A stretch of 64,000 nucleotides of DNA from Gamsiella multidivaricata (taxonomy: Eukaryota; Mortierellomycota; Mortierellomycetes; Mortierellales; Mortierellaceae): positions 406,869-470,868 of the forward strand of contig NW_026251730.1 of assembly GCF_025024155.1 (NCBI RefSeq). The letters run 5' to 3'. The notes beneath the pieces are model-generated. The model did no database searches. It was not told the DNA's origin and saw only the letters and a list, made by a program, of their open reading frames with translations. A program made the translations under genes and the position numbers. Each line of letters opens with the position of its first letter. The stretch's first letter is position 1. This document shows positions 25,086 through 38,090 of this stretch, piece by piece.

Positions 25086-25490
25086 ATGCCGCCGGACAGG
25101 ATACATAATCCCGTTCATCGCATCCGTGTCGGGCTGCATTCACACCTCTACACATTACTTGCGCCGCGCGTGAGCTACCCAGCTTTGGTGGAAGGACCGC
25201 CTCCGATCAGAGTTTCACTGGTCAGCAGAACCATCATACTGAGCCTGGGTGGGGGAACCATACTAACAGCCGCAAGAAGGCTTCTCTACCGTTATACACA
25301 GCCTCTTAACTCTACCTATCCCTTCGTTAGCTTCGATGTCCAGTATCGGTTCATGATTTCCGACGGAATTTACTTCCTCCGTAAGCGACGCTGGCCCGTC
25401 GCGGCCGAGAACACGTTTGCTGATGCGTTCGATTTGGAAAGTGCGCTCCTCTTGCGTGCATCGGACGAATACATCGTTACTATTGAATAG
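25086..25490 (+). CDS. Possible small hypothetical protein (134 aa)
   Basis: A single open frame starts with ATG and has ordinary codon composition. It contains a moderately hydrophobic stretch (TIILSLGGGTILTAARRLLY, about residues 50-69) that might be a membrane anchor. The C-terminal half (FDVQYRFMISDGIYFLRKRR) looks like folded protein. I do not recognise the family and no splice sites clearly extend it. It could be a relic exon. Confidence 0.3.
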   Translation: MPPDRIHNPVHRIRVGLHSHLYTLLAPRVSYPALVEGPPPIRVSLVSRTIILSLGGGTILTAARRLLYRYTQPLNSTYPFVSFDVQYRFMISDGIYFLRKRRWPVAAENTFADAFDLESALLLRASDEYIVTIE

Positions 25491-25493
25491 TCA

Positions 25494-26633
25494 ATATGTC
25501 TCTCCAGCCAACATCTGCATGAAAGAAAATCCTCCGGCTCCAGTGAGTGTCATTCCCATTTGGAACAAACAAAGAAATCTCGACAGAGTTGGGCCCGTCG
25601 TGTCTTCGCGTCTAATTTTTTTTTTTATCTATTTCATTTTTGTCATACTCTTACTTGAGTACGCCCGTTTGCAATAACTTATCATACATCTGCCCTCCAA
25701 ATTTCGATGCTTCGGCTTGCTCTCTCATACATCGATGTCGAATAATCGTTTCTATAACCATAGATGTAAACTAATCAAACGGTCTTCGAACCTCTTTTAC
25801 GCGCATTTTACCGAAAATCCGCGTTGCCTCATACAGCATCCTTCGTTGCCGGACGGGCTATAAAATTCTCCCTCCCCCCCCCCCCTCAATTCAGACTTTT
25901 GTATTCGAATGAAATAACACACCTGTAAATGGGGGGCCAGTGTTGATGACGGGCACGACCTGACATATCAGCTATCCGTTGTTTTCTTTTTACCCAAAGC
26001 CGCTGCCGCTACATCGAGTTCTTCAAGAGGTAACGATCAACGCTTTCTTGTATATCCATACCATCCAGAATGAAAGAAAGGTCAAATAAGAACATTGATC
26101 ATTGAAATCCCACGGATGAACGCCTTTACCAGCCCATGGTATGTTCAAGCGCTCTCAACGGTTGGCTACTCTGTATTTTCTGTAACAGCAATATCAACAC
26201 GAGAAGACCAGGTTAACCCCTTTAGATAATAATAAAAGACAGAATCAGCTATGCTGGTCAGGGTATTATCGCCCGTTTGAAAAAATTTTGTGAAAAAGGT
26301 ACAATGCAGCGCAGTCGACCTGAATCACTGAATCACCCTACGATTTCACAAAAATCAAATCATCAGATACATGAATGCTGTGCGGCCATATCAAACTCCT
26401 TTACTGGTATTAAGTCGTTTAAAACGAACGGCTATATAGATATCTAGGAGTATTGACATACAATGTATATGGAAAAATGAAATGAACAACCGTATTTTCC
26501 TGACAGGCATTCGCCAGAGAAGTAATATTGGACAATCCATGGTCCATCCATCGCCTTTACAAAAAAAAAAAAAAAAAAAAAGCAAAAGAAAAAGAAAAAG
26601 AAAAAGAAAAAAATGCCGAGACATCTTGTCCCA
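25494..26633. other. Intergenic region, low information
   Basis: It carries a poly-C run near 25874-25887, an A-rich tract at 26561-26610 just past the stop of the histidine kinase gene, and AT-rich sequence. No gene was recognised. Confidence 0.5.
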
Positions 26634-29365
26634 TTACTCAATCCACTGATCCAACATAGCCTCCAGATTCGCTAGCTTCGTCGGCTTGCTCAGGTACCCA
26701 TTCATCCCTGATGCAATACACTTTTCCTTTGTCGACGGAACCGCACTGGCAGTCAGCGCAATGATCGGGATATTCGCCGCAAATGTAGATGACTGACCCA
26801 TCGCTCGAATCTCACTCGCTGCTTCAAACCCACTCTTGATCGGCATCGCACAGTCCATCAGAATCAGATCAATCTTGGAATGATTTCTCAAAGACGTCGA
26901 CGATGATGACGATAATAACCCTTCCAGCGCACCAGTCTTGGACGGATTCGGACTTGTGGCTGTCGCTACAGCAATAGGGTGTTGTCCAGTCGCGGACTCG
27001 TCGACGCCATCCAAAATAGCAGGAGCAAGCGATATCGTGGCCTCAGTCGCAGTCGTGGTTGTAGTCGTAGTTGTAATCGTGGTCGCGTCGCCCAATGCCG
27101 GGATTGAGGACGAAGAAGCTGAGATCGCATCGGATAATGGCGCTAATACATTTGTCGTCGATATCGATGCCATTCTGGCTGACCCTGGAATCAAAGTAGA
27201 AGTCAACAGCTCTGTTTGGTCAAAGATATGGCTCATATTTCCATTGCTCTCCGGAATTAACAGAAAGCCGTTCCCAATGCTCATATGAAACGATGCTGGT
27301 GATGAAGACAAGTGCTGTTTGTCAGATTCCCCTGCGAAGCAGAGAGCAATACCGACGCCATCCATACCTCCCGTCTGTGGCTGGCGATCTTGTGCGCTCA
27401 GCAGAGCTGTCGTGCCCTCACCCAGCATCTCAACCTGAGATTTGATGATGTCGATGGCTACTTGGCCATCGCATGCTGATTGCGTATCGTAACCCAGTTT
27501 CTGGAGCTGGTATTGAACAACCTTCAGAGATACGAGAAAATTTCACTGTAAGTTACACGATTTGAGAGGTCGTCATCCACATTTCTTCGCTTCATAGCTA
27601 CCAATAGCAAACCACAGCTATCCGTCAACGTACCCTCAGGTTGATAATGTTGTCTTCGACACACAGGATACATTTTCCTTTACGCTCGCGTTTGCCCGCT
27701 GCAGCTCTGGCAGCTCGATTACTGAAGGCTGGATTCTCGCTTGAAGATTGTGCCGACTCATCGGTGGACTGAGTTCCAGCGATTGGTTTCACTGCTGCAC
27801 CGGCCCGGTTGGCTGAGCTATCGCTATTCATTTTCATGCGGAGTCGACGTTGTGTTGCGGAAGAAACCCTTTGATGGCCAGGAGTGTTGCTGGCGGCCGT
27901 AACTGGGCGTGATGCGCTTGCAGGCGAGGTCAAATCGACATTGGTCTTCGGAGCAGCAACAGACATATGGTCTGGTGAACTCGCTCTCCTATCCGGATTC
28001 AACGATGAGGCTTCTAGCGTGTTACTGTTGTAGTCGATATCCCGCTCATAATCACTGGACACAGGACTCACACTGCTGTTAGCAGGGAGGATCTGCCTAT
28101 CTGTGGACTCTGCGTTGTGATCCGAGTCATGTTCGTTGGGTAAGGCACGCTGACTATGTTTCGAGTGGCGACGATAAAGCTGCTGGTATCCGCTCTGAAT
28201 CGTGCCCGCCTGAGTCGTATTTGGCGATTCTTCACTCACGTCTTGCGTGAAAGCTTCATGAGACTCCACCATCTGTAAACACTCGACGATACGGTCTGTC
28301 ATTACAGGCTTGACGATGTAATGACATCGCACCATATCCTCGAAGCCATCGGCGCAAATCCTCTTGATTGTGTCCTTGGCCAAATAGCGACTCTGCGGAG
28401 AAGAAAAGATAACCAGTACGATAGAGACCTTGTAGTCTGCATTTCCATTAGTCCTGACCAGATCGTTCCTCTGATTGTATAACACGGCGAGTGCTCGTGC
28501 AGTCTCGACAACGGAGTCAGCAGTGTTCATGCGCGTGGTAAGGAAAAAATGCACATTCGGTCTGTAGCTTGCGGTCAGCGCAGATCCATCTGGTCTCAGT
28601 AAATCAGGCTGTCGACCTTGTTCATCCTGCACTACACCCTCGTAGCTCTCATATGGCGTGACCTGGACGTTCAGCTGATTTAAGAACTTGCACAATACCT
28701 GCCTGGCATCCGCAAGTGGCTCAACCACAACGACACGCGTCGCGAACGCAACCTCAGGCGAGAGTCTAGGACGAAATGGTGATTTAGGCACAGTGGGAAC
28801 AGAAGGTGAGGTGACGATGAAAGCAGGCCAGGTAAAGTAGAAAGTAGATCCTTGGCCCACAGTCGAGGTTACGCCCAGGATGCCCCCGTTCATCATGACA
28901 AGGTGCTTGCTGATGGCGAGACCTATGATAGCGTAAATGTGTTAGTAGGATTCGATAGATACATCAGAGAAATGACTACCAAAAATGTCAATCACCCATG
29001 CCAGTGGCACGCGATACTACTAGTCTAAACGTTATGCATATTTGGAGCCTGTTTCGCTGTTACTTGAACAGGCTGTCGCGCCCGCTTTTGTGTAACGGCA
29101 ACATAACCTTAATTCGTATAGCCATAATTAATCCAGCAAGTTAACTATTTCAACTTTTGAAGACTTACCGAGCCCAGTGCCACCAAAGCGCCTGGTCATC
29201 GTCTGGTCATACTGCGCAAAACTCTTGAAGATGTGGTTCTTTAAAAATTCACTGTCGATGCCGATACCCGTGTCCGATACCTCAAACCGGAACGTCACCT
29301 GAGTCATTGTTGCGTCTGGTGGGATCTGCAAACGTACTCGTGCATCCGGTGATTGCTGGACCTCC

Positions 29366-29400
<35 letters not shown>

Positions 29401-30910
29401 AACGTCTGCCGTAGAGTCGCCGCCGAGTAAAGGCGCGTCACTCTTATGAAGCGTGAATTTGATGCAGACCTTGCCTGCTGCCGTGAACTTCACTGCATTG
29501 CCGATAAGGTTCATAATAACCTGCTGAAGGCGATCTCCATCCGTCCAAACGGAGTTTCCTTGTTCAAGCAAGATCACCAAATTATCCAGATCTTCTGACG
29601 GTTCCATGATCATATCCAGTTCTTTGCGCCCAGCCTTATCCGCAAAGATGCGCACGGATTGCTCCAGAGTCTCAACAATGTTGGGGCAATCCTTGATATT
29701 CAGTCTCATGGCTCCTGCCTCCAGTTTCGCAGTGTCCAGAAGGTCGTTGATGACACTCAAGGCGACATCGCTTGTGATCTGCATGATCTTGACCATATCG
29801 CGCTGCTCGCCTGTCAAATTGTAGTCCGTGTCCTCAAGGGCACTCAGTGCTCCTACAATTGCTCCAATGGGCTGCGTAACGTGAATAAAAGAAAAGGTCG
29901 CATGATTAATAAACTGTTAAAGGACAGCGTGGACAGAGCCATTTAGAACCGAGACGAATACCTACAGTCCGCAGTTCGTGGCTCGTGTTCGCCAGAATCT
30001 GAGATTTGGCCTCGCTGGCCGCATGTGCGGCCTCCATCTCCACCTGCTGTGATTTTTTCAACTCCCACAAGTTGGCATGCGCAATCGCCAGAGAGATTTG
30101 ATTTCCAGTCTGCTCAAATAGTAGCTTCTCGCTCTGCGACCAATCCTTCATATCAGCCTCGCGGGACGCTAAAAGATAACCCCAGACCTTGCGATTGTAG
30201 ATCAATGCGACACTGATAAAATTCTTGGCGCCAAAGACTGGGTGCTGGTGGTTTGTAATATGACGAAGCTCACCGGATGACTCATGATCATTGTTGGCAA
30301 CAAGGGATTCCTCTACCTCCAGCCCCTTGGGTAGCAGACGATCCGTGGGTGTCAAGACTTTCGGATTGCCGACTTGAACGATCTCTGAGACAAATCTAAC
30401 CCAATGTTCCCCTGTTTCCTGATCGACACCCCTGAAGCGACAAATTCTGATAGCGTTGCACCGTATCACCTTGAAGAGCTCCCTTGACGCCGTGTCCAGA
30501 ATCTGTGGCAACGAGAGTCCACTGCGGATTCGAACAGAGATCGAATAAATCAGCTGTTTCATTTCAAGTGCGTGGCGCTGCTCCCGAATGAGTTCATGTC
30601 GAAGATCAGAAAGGCGAATCGTAGATCTCACGCGAGCTAGGAGTTCTCTTGCGGAAAACGGTTTCACCAGGCAGTCATCTGCGCCAAGATCCAGTCCCTC
30701 CACGTTGGCCTCTTCGCCCGCACGCGCAGACAGCAGAATGAACGGAGTCATCATGGTCGCGGGATCGTTGCGAAGCCACTTCAGTAGGTCATAGCCATTC
30801 ATATTTGGCATAGCAACATCTAGCGCATCAGGAAACAAGAAACGAAATGAGTGTCGATAACAGGTCAGATACATCGTTGTAGTGGTTTTCTCCCTCTCTC
30901 TCTCTCTCTC

Positions 30911-30950
<40 letters not shown>

Positions 30951-33900
30951 TTACCGCTGAGAACAAGATCGATACGCTTGCCCTGATGCAACCGTTCCGA
31001 GATCAGTCGAATAGCATCCAAACCATCGACAGCGCAACGTACTCTAAAGTCCTTGCCTAGAATCTCACGGAGGTATGACCGCATGTCGTTATTGTCGTCC
31101 ACGATAATAATGTAACCTCTCCTGGACCGAACGCTAGGCATCGACTTCTTAGCTTCCTCACGCTCCTCAGCAAGATTATCCGTCACGGCCTCTTCTCGAT
31201 AGCCACCATCATCATTTACGCTTCTCTCAATCACCTCTCCCGTCTGGGGCACATGGGGCGGCTCCCATCCCCTTGATGGAAGACCAAGTATGTCTATCAT
31301 CGGGACCTTGGGGCTGTGGACTGTAGAAGATGTTCGGCGGGGAGGAATATGCGGATCAATCTTCGAGAGCGGAATTTCTGGCACAACAACATCGCCTGAC
31401 TCTGGGGGATCGATCAGGATCTTTGTGAGCTCATTCTCATCCAGGTTCATGGCTGAGACTTCATAGTACGCATTCATCTCGCCGGTGGCCTCTCTCTGCA
31501 TGTAATTAATTCCCAGATGGAGTGCGTCGTCGTCATCCTCATCTTTGTCTTCCTCGGTCGAATCTGTACCAGATGCTGTTAATGTGGATCCTGGAAGTGC
31601 CTTGTGTGCGATCCACTGTTGAGCCTCCTCCACATACATCGAAGCGTCCGTCTTATTGTTCAAGGCCTCGTTCTTGGGCGGCCTGAGCAATGAATTGTCC
31701 TTTGAATCACCCAACTTGACCTGAGCACAAGGGTGGTGGGCTCTGCCAGCTGGGATCCAGAGACGGAAGCATGTGCCCTTGCCAAGCTCCGAGGTAACAG
31801 ACACTGAACCGCCATGAACTTCAGTCAACTCTTTGACTAAGGACAAACCAATACCCGTGCCTTCATGCGAGCGAGACTGCTCGCTTTCAATGCGATTGAA
31901 CCGACCAAAAAGAGTATGCAAGTGCTCCGAGGCGATGCCGACTCCTGTGTCCGTGACATCCACTGCCACGCCGTCACGGCCGTTTTTGCCCTTACTTGGG
32001 TACTGGTGCACGGTGACCGATCCTTCCCATGTGTGCTTGAAAGCGTTGCCGATCAAATTGAGAATGACGCCTCCCCACATGGCTCGGTCGACCCAGATCC
32101 CACCCGACACACCACTTAAATCCTCGCACTTGATGATGTATTCCAAGCCGAATCCACGCGCTACGCTCTCAAAGTTGGCCGATATCTCTCGTGTGGCCTT
32201 CGCCAGGTCGGTCTCCTCAAACTGGGCTTGGCCTTTACCGGCCTCGATTCTGGAGAACTGAAGCAGCGTGTTTATCAATTTTAGCATACGCCTGCAATTT
32301 CGGCGGACCATTTCCAGGTTTTGGCGAGTTGGGGCGTTCTCTGGCGTCTGATTAAGAACGTCATCTAGCGGTGCAAGCATCAATGTCAACGGAGCTAAAG
32401 TTGAAAGATGAAGCAATAAGGCGAACTGGGATATTAGCATGCATTAAAAGGATGGAACTCGGTAAGAAAGAAAAAACAGCGGCAGCACGTACTTCGAAGT
32501 TCGTGAGAGACGTTCTGGAAGAATGAGATCTTGGCCTTATTCAGCTCGAACAGGGCCTCATTACTCATGCGTTCTTCCTCACGCGAGCGGCCGAAATGGA
32601 GAAGGGATGCGATGTTGGCGACTAACAGTGCAAGGAAATCGAGGTATTGATTATCTAGCATCTGGAATGGATTGATACCGACGATCAAGATGGTCGAGAT
32701 CCTCGACTCTAGCACAGATGGATTCTCGAGAATTGGCAACAGCAAGGCACGGGCGAGCCTGTGGGTCGCTTTTGGCAGCGTGACTAGTCGTGGAATACCG
32801 TCCGAAAGAACCGATCGCACAGGCCACGCCCAGGGGTCATCGTGGACAGGCTCCGACGGGTCGAGGGGCTCGTACTCTTCAGGGGTGATGAGAAGTGAAT
32901 CGGGGATATGTCGTGACGAGGTCGTTTTGGAAAAAACTTTCTCTTTGACGCCACCATAACTCACGGTCTCCAGGTTACGATCGAAGGATGTACTACAAAG
33001 AATCGCTGTTTGGGGAATTCTACGGCCGTTCTTCTTGTCTGGAGGAAGGCCAGCAGAAAAATGTGAACGGATCAATCTAACCTTGGACCTGGCAGCACTA
33101 CTCGTGTCCTGATCCGACCCCATTCCTGTACCAGCAAGTGGTCCTGCTCTAAGGAGAACTTCGTGCTCAGGTGGTGTGATGCTGGTGTTGTCGATGTACG
33201 ACGAGTGCTGTGACGAAGGTTGCGGCGAAAATGTCCCATACGCGTGCGAAGTTGCAGGATTTTTGGCGGTTTCCTTCATCTTGTAGACAATTGAGAAGGG
33301 GATATCGAGGTTGTTGGATTCTTGTAAAATGGTCGTGATCATCGAGTGGGCGCCTCTGATGGACTGAATCAAGGGTGCCTGTTTGCTAAACTGGTTCAAC
33401 GTCATGAGGCGTCGCTGGTTCAGGATCGACTGAGTCACCTCCTGCACAACAGCAAAAATGCCCCCTATTGACCCATCCTGCAGGAGGATTGGCGAGAACG
33501 TGAAATCGAAGTAACACTCCTCTTCGTAGCCCTCACTATGACAAAGGCGGAGGCAACAAACATCAGCGATAATGGTCAAAGTGCTGTGATCCCGATAAAC
33601 AACTGCAGAAGAAATGAGAGCTGCGTAAGAAAAACAGAGGCATCGCAATGCAATTACCGGCGAAGGTCCATCCGAAGGCCTTTGTTATCGGTGCCATGTC
33701 CTGTTCTTTTCACTTCTGCTATTTGGGCTGCTAAAACATCCCAAATCTCGCTCCATACGGTAGATCCAGGAGCACCCAATGCTAATAAACAAGGGAAGAT
33801 GAGGGGGCGAGGGAGAAATATAAAAAAGGCATTGCGAGTTAGTCCAGGCACAATTCACCATCAGTCAAAATATCACGATTTCCGGCAGTGACTCAGTTTC

Positions 33901-36811
33901 GTGCAATAAAAAAGATCTTTGAGTCTCTGTGAAGCGGATGAATATACAAGAGTGTAGCTAAGCCAAATGATAATGGGAGTAGAATTGAGCTTGTGAATAA
34001 AAATGCGAGGAAGACTGGGACTTACCAAGTGGATGCTTTCGCTTCAGTATCGGCCGCCATGCCTATACCAATATAAATGAAATCGCTGCTTAAGAACGGT
34101 ACAACAACAGCTCTGGTTCCTCCATATCTAAAACATTCTCTCTCGGGTGGAAGATGGACCTTGTGCAGCGTAATTTTCCCTTCAGTGAAATATTCACTTG
34201 CCCTAGTGTTTGACTTGTTCAGCATGTTTGTTCGCGGCTCTCAACACTTTTTTTTTTTTTTTTCTTGTGTATGTGTCTTAAAACCGCCCACAACCTCACA
34301 AGACTCTGTCCGCAACGCAAAAAAGAAGATAAAGTAGCATTTTGCTCTGTGTTCCCGTTCACACGAAATTTGTCTGAGTTTCGAGAGAAGATACATTTAG
34401 AAAAAAAATCCCTCCACCGCTGGAAGCACCTTAAAGCACCCGCTGAGTAAACAGCAAATACAATCGAATTGTCTGCAAACACAAAACAAGAACGGACGAA
34501 AAAAATAGGGCAGCGCATGTGAAGGAAGGACGAGGAAAAGCAGCATCCAGGCTATTTGTGATAGCGGCGAGTCATTTTCAGACGGCAAGGACGACATACA
34601 AGATAAATGAGAAAATGAGAAAAAACATAAACCGATATCAACCCTCAACATCATAGCCTTGCATGGACTTGAAGTATTCGTGGTTAGTCCAACTGGTCAA
34701 GCTTTTGCAGTAAGTTAGTCCACCCAGATGCTGCATGTAGTTGCAAATGTGATTAAGCGTCAATAAAGAAAAATCAATTGAACTAAAACATCCAATCAGA
34801 AGAGGAGCCTCATTCTCCTCCCATAATAATCTCGGGAATGCCATCACTTCCGCCTATCTCGCTATTTTGTGTTTTGTTCTTGTTCAGGGACACCAATCGA
34901 TGCCCCGTTCCCGCACTGTCGTCGCTCAAACGCTCAGTCGAACAGAAAATACTTTTGTCGTAATCCAATCTCAGACGCAGACAGGTCTACACATCTTCAC
35001 ATTTGCGCGCTGCTGCTCCTCCGTAACCCAATTCAACAAGGCAGGTAGAAAAAAAAAAACAGAGACAAAGCGACACGATACGTCTCCCCACTTACATCGT
35101 TGTAGAGCAGGTAGTGCTGGTCGCCCCAATAAATAGCAAGCGGAGAGGCCGACCGCATCAGAAGCGATACAAATGTCAAAAGTTCTGTCGGCCAACTCGA
35201 TCTTGGTCCAAGACCCGTCTTGCTCCAATCCTTCGTATCCATCAGATCCTTGACCGACTCTTCGTCTTCCGCCTGCGGCACCCCCGTCGCGTCCTCATGC
35301 TGCTCCAGATTGAGCGTGGGCGAAATTCCTGCGCGTACCCGAGGGGTTGACATAGGGTTTAACATTCCTCCGCTGAGAAGCTCGTTCAAATTGCTCCCGT
35401 AGCCTCTCGACCCGCCTCCTCCAATGGCACCGTCACCACCAACGCCATCGGATGAACGTGCCCTATGATCAATTGGCAACTTTTGACAAACATGTCCATC
35501 CCTCAGCACTCCTTCCTCGCTGGATAGCATGTTGGCCTGCTGATTCCCTGGGTTGTTTATCGGAGTAAATCCAAACACTGTCGTTCTCGATCCAATCGAG
35601 TTGTTTTCTTCGGTTGCAGCCAGTGCCTCCTCTTGTGGTCGCTGGAAATCGTCCACCTTTTGCCTGTCGTGAGTCGGGTCCAAATGCTGACTGTAGATCG
35701 TATGGGACACTGGCGCCCTGGCTGAGTCTGACAAGGGCGTGAAAAAGCTGGTCGATAACGTTGAGGAGCCTTGATCGGGACCCAACTTGGACCAGCCAGC
35801 CTCGGGTCCAGAAGGCTCGATCAGTTCAGCCTTTTCATGAGCGGCATTGCGGTCCCGAGATGAGGGCCGTTGTTCTAACAAGTTTGACCCGGCAAAGTAA
35901 GGATGGATATTGTCATCTAGATCCTCTGCTCTCGGAAAATCTGGGCTAGTAATGCTCTCTGAAGATAAGGGTCTTGAAGTAGCTTCTTCTGTCCGAGACG
36001 CATTGGCAGCTCCTGCAGGGTTCAGAGGTGGGTGGAGAACGGTTTTGAAGGGCACAGGGACCAGATCAGTTGCTGTGGGCAGACCAGGGGTGGTCATAGA
36101 AATTTGGTGGACAGTCGGGTTAGGAACGGATGATGCGAGAGCGAAAACTGTGGGTAGAACTGTCGAGGGGTCGGGCGTAGCTGTAAGGGCGGGGTGTAGA
36201 ATAGTCAGTTGTTGTTTCAACAATGCTGCAGGCTCGATGGTGATGAGCCGCCTATTTGCAGCCTGCTCCGCGTCTCTCTGCTGGTCTTGGTCTTGGTTGT
36301 GCAGCTTTGTCGAATGTTGGGTTACAAAGGAATGGGTTCGCGCCCCTGCACTGTGTTCACTATCCAGAGGGGAGGGTATGCCGCTGTCGTTGTTGAGGTG
36401 ATTACTATCGCTGTTGCTGTCGATATTGACACTGCTATCTTCAATACTACAACCTTGATCGCTGCTGCCGTTGTCCTTTTCAAATAATGAGGCCTCTTCA
36501 TAATCGGGTGCGGTGTCGTAGGACTGATTGCTGTAAATCGAGGCAGCCTCCATATCGATATCGCTCGGGTCCATGGGGTTCATGTCGACTGACACTGTGG
36601 GTGTTGGTGCCTGTTCGTCTTCCACAGGGGTCATGATGATAACGGGGGTGGCCGAGGTGTGCTCTGGAGGTGGATCTGGAGTTTCCTGGCCCGTCTCTGC
36701 GGAGGTGTGCACGGAGACCCTGTGCGCATCAAAGGGGTGCAGGTGTGGTTCAATGTTGTCAAAGAGATCGTTGCCGTCGGTTTGCCGGTGTTGCTCTTCT
36801 TGCTGGTCCAT
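26634..36811 (-). CDS. Dual hybrid histidine kinase (PAS-HK-REC-GAF-HK-pseudoREC-REC)
   Basis: Nine exons: 36811-35096, 34062-34026, 33781-33658, 33535-32493, 32394-30955, 30819-29966, 29871-29169, 28922-27634 and 27521-26634, totalling 8094 nt (2697 residues). Residues 1-520 are low-complexity and no membrane segment is seen, so it is probably a soluble sensor. Then: PAS-like domain (about 545-680); HisKA1 with FFQNVSHELRTPL (His near 969); HATPase1 (NLIGNAFKHT, DTGVGI, GTGIGLSL); receiver 1 (VDDNNDMR; phospho-Asp in SDVAMPNMNG near 1454; KPFSA); GAF-like (about 1560-1710); HisKA2 (ANTSHELRTPIGA); HATPase2 (NLIGNAVKFT, DTGIGI, GGTGLGL); a receiver-like domain with no phospho-Asp; and receiver 2 (CVEDN, MDCAMP, SKPTK). 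Both kinases and both outer receivers keep their key residues. Two complete modules in one chain is the dual-HHK layout known from some basidiomycetes and early-diverging fungi. The signal sensed is unknown. Confidence 0.93.
29365..29400 (-). repeat. Polyglutamine tract in histidine kinase module 2
   Basis: Twelve glutamine codons (CAG/CAA) lie in an insertion between the N box and G1 box of the second HATPase domain. Confidence 0.9.
30890..30945. repeat. (CT)n plus A31 tract inside intron 5 of the histidine kinase gene
   Basis: The tract sits within intron 30820-30954, next to the donor at 30954. On the sense strand it reads as about 31 T followed by GA repeats. Confidence 0.85.
34063..35095 (-). 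other. 1033-nt intron interrupting the PAS domain of the histidine kinase
   Basis: The donor GTAAGT follows LLYND at 35096. The acceptor TATAG precedes a 37-nt exon (34026-34062) encoding AWRPILKRKHPL. The other introns of this gene are 94-246 nt. A poly-T run lies near 34247. I see no gene inside. Confidence 0.75.
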
Positions 36812-37329
36812 TTTGGAGAACGGAGAGAGAGGCCGCTGCGGGAGGGGGGAAGAAGAATGTACGGGTGTCCTGGTTTGGAAACAATGTAGAGTTGAGTCAA
36901 AGGCGTGCGATTCGATGGATGAAAGTGTATGGAGTGCAGTGTGAGGTGAGGTGAGAAGGGGATATGCAAGGCGTTTGGAGTGATATGCGGATGAGGATTA
37001 GCGGCGGGAAGAAGTTCGTTGCACGGCGTGTGAGGGGTGGTGGAGGGAGTGGAGGCAGGAAGGAAGGGAAAGAGGACGAAATGAAGAGAGGAAAGCAGGG
37101 AGAGGGGAAAGAGGCGAAAGAGCAGAAAGAGAGAGGAGGGGGGAAGAGAAGGAAAGAGGAAAAAAGAAAAGTGAATGCATTAAGCGAACGAGCGAGCAAA
37201 TAAAAAGGGTTCAGCGCTTACTTCTTTCCTTCTTTGTCTGGTCTGGGTTCTAATTGCTGATCGCTGGTCGCTGGTGGAATTGCATTCGACTGAGGGAGAT
37301 CGATCTCCTCCAGGGGGAATGGAAACAAG

Positions 37330-37361
<32 letters not shown>

Positions 37362-38090
37362 CGGCGGTGGCAAACAGGAGGGGAGGAGGGAAGGAAGGAA
37401 GAAAGAAAGGAAGGACGCCGTAGACCCAGAGCAGAGGGACTCTCCCTTCAGCTTCATTCGACTGGCTGAGCATGGTCCTGATTTCGGGCGCAACTGGACC
37501 AGTCGTTCCCCCTCTTGTCAGGACGCGTCGTGTCTGCCTCTCCACCATGTGCGCTTCCTCCCCTGCCTGTGCGCCTTTCTTTTTTTTTTCTTACAAAACC
37601 TGCGCAATCAAGCGCCAGCTCCGAGTCTTTTTACGCCCACCCACAACGCTCACACAAGTACACCCCATGTCCTCCTCGTCCCTCACACCCTCGATGGATG
37701 CTTTGTATAAATCCCCAGTCCCAAAAATATAGGAAGTATAAAAAACGCGGGAAAGCGACGCAGTTATTATCTAACCATCCATGGTCCAATCGGTCTAACT
37801 CCCAATGGCAAAAATCCCCACAGACTCCTCGCTACCAGCTCAAATAGGGCCGTGCCACACAGGCCACATGTACAGTACATATTAGATAGAGAAATACGAT
37901 ACAGTCCTAGCCGGCTTCGGCGGCACCACCGCTCCAGATGCATCCTGCGCATCTCTCTCTGTACAGCGACATAAACTACATATACCAACGCCACCATTTC
38001 TTTTAATCTTCCTCAGGAACAACACACGTATATACATGTACAAACAAAAAACAAAAAACAACTATGCAACTATGGTAAATGCTCCCCCTT
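36812..38090. other. Intergenic region with purine-rich tracts and A31 run
   Basis: It is the upstream region of the histidine kinase. A G/A-rich strand bias covers 37030-37200, and there are 31 A at 37330-37360. The frames that arise here are low in complexity and not called. Confidence 0.5.
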
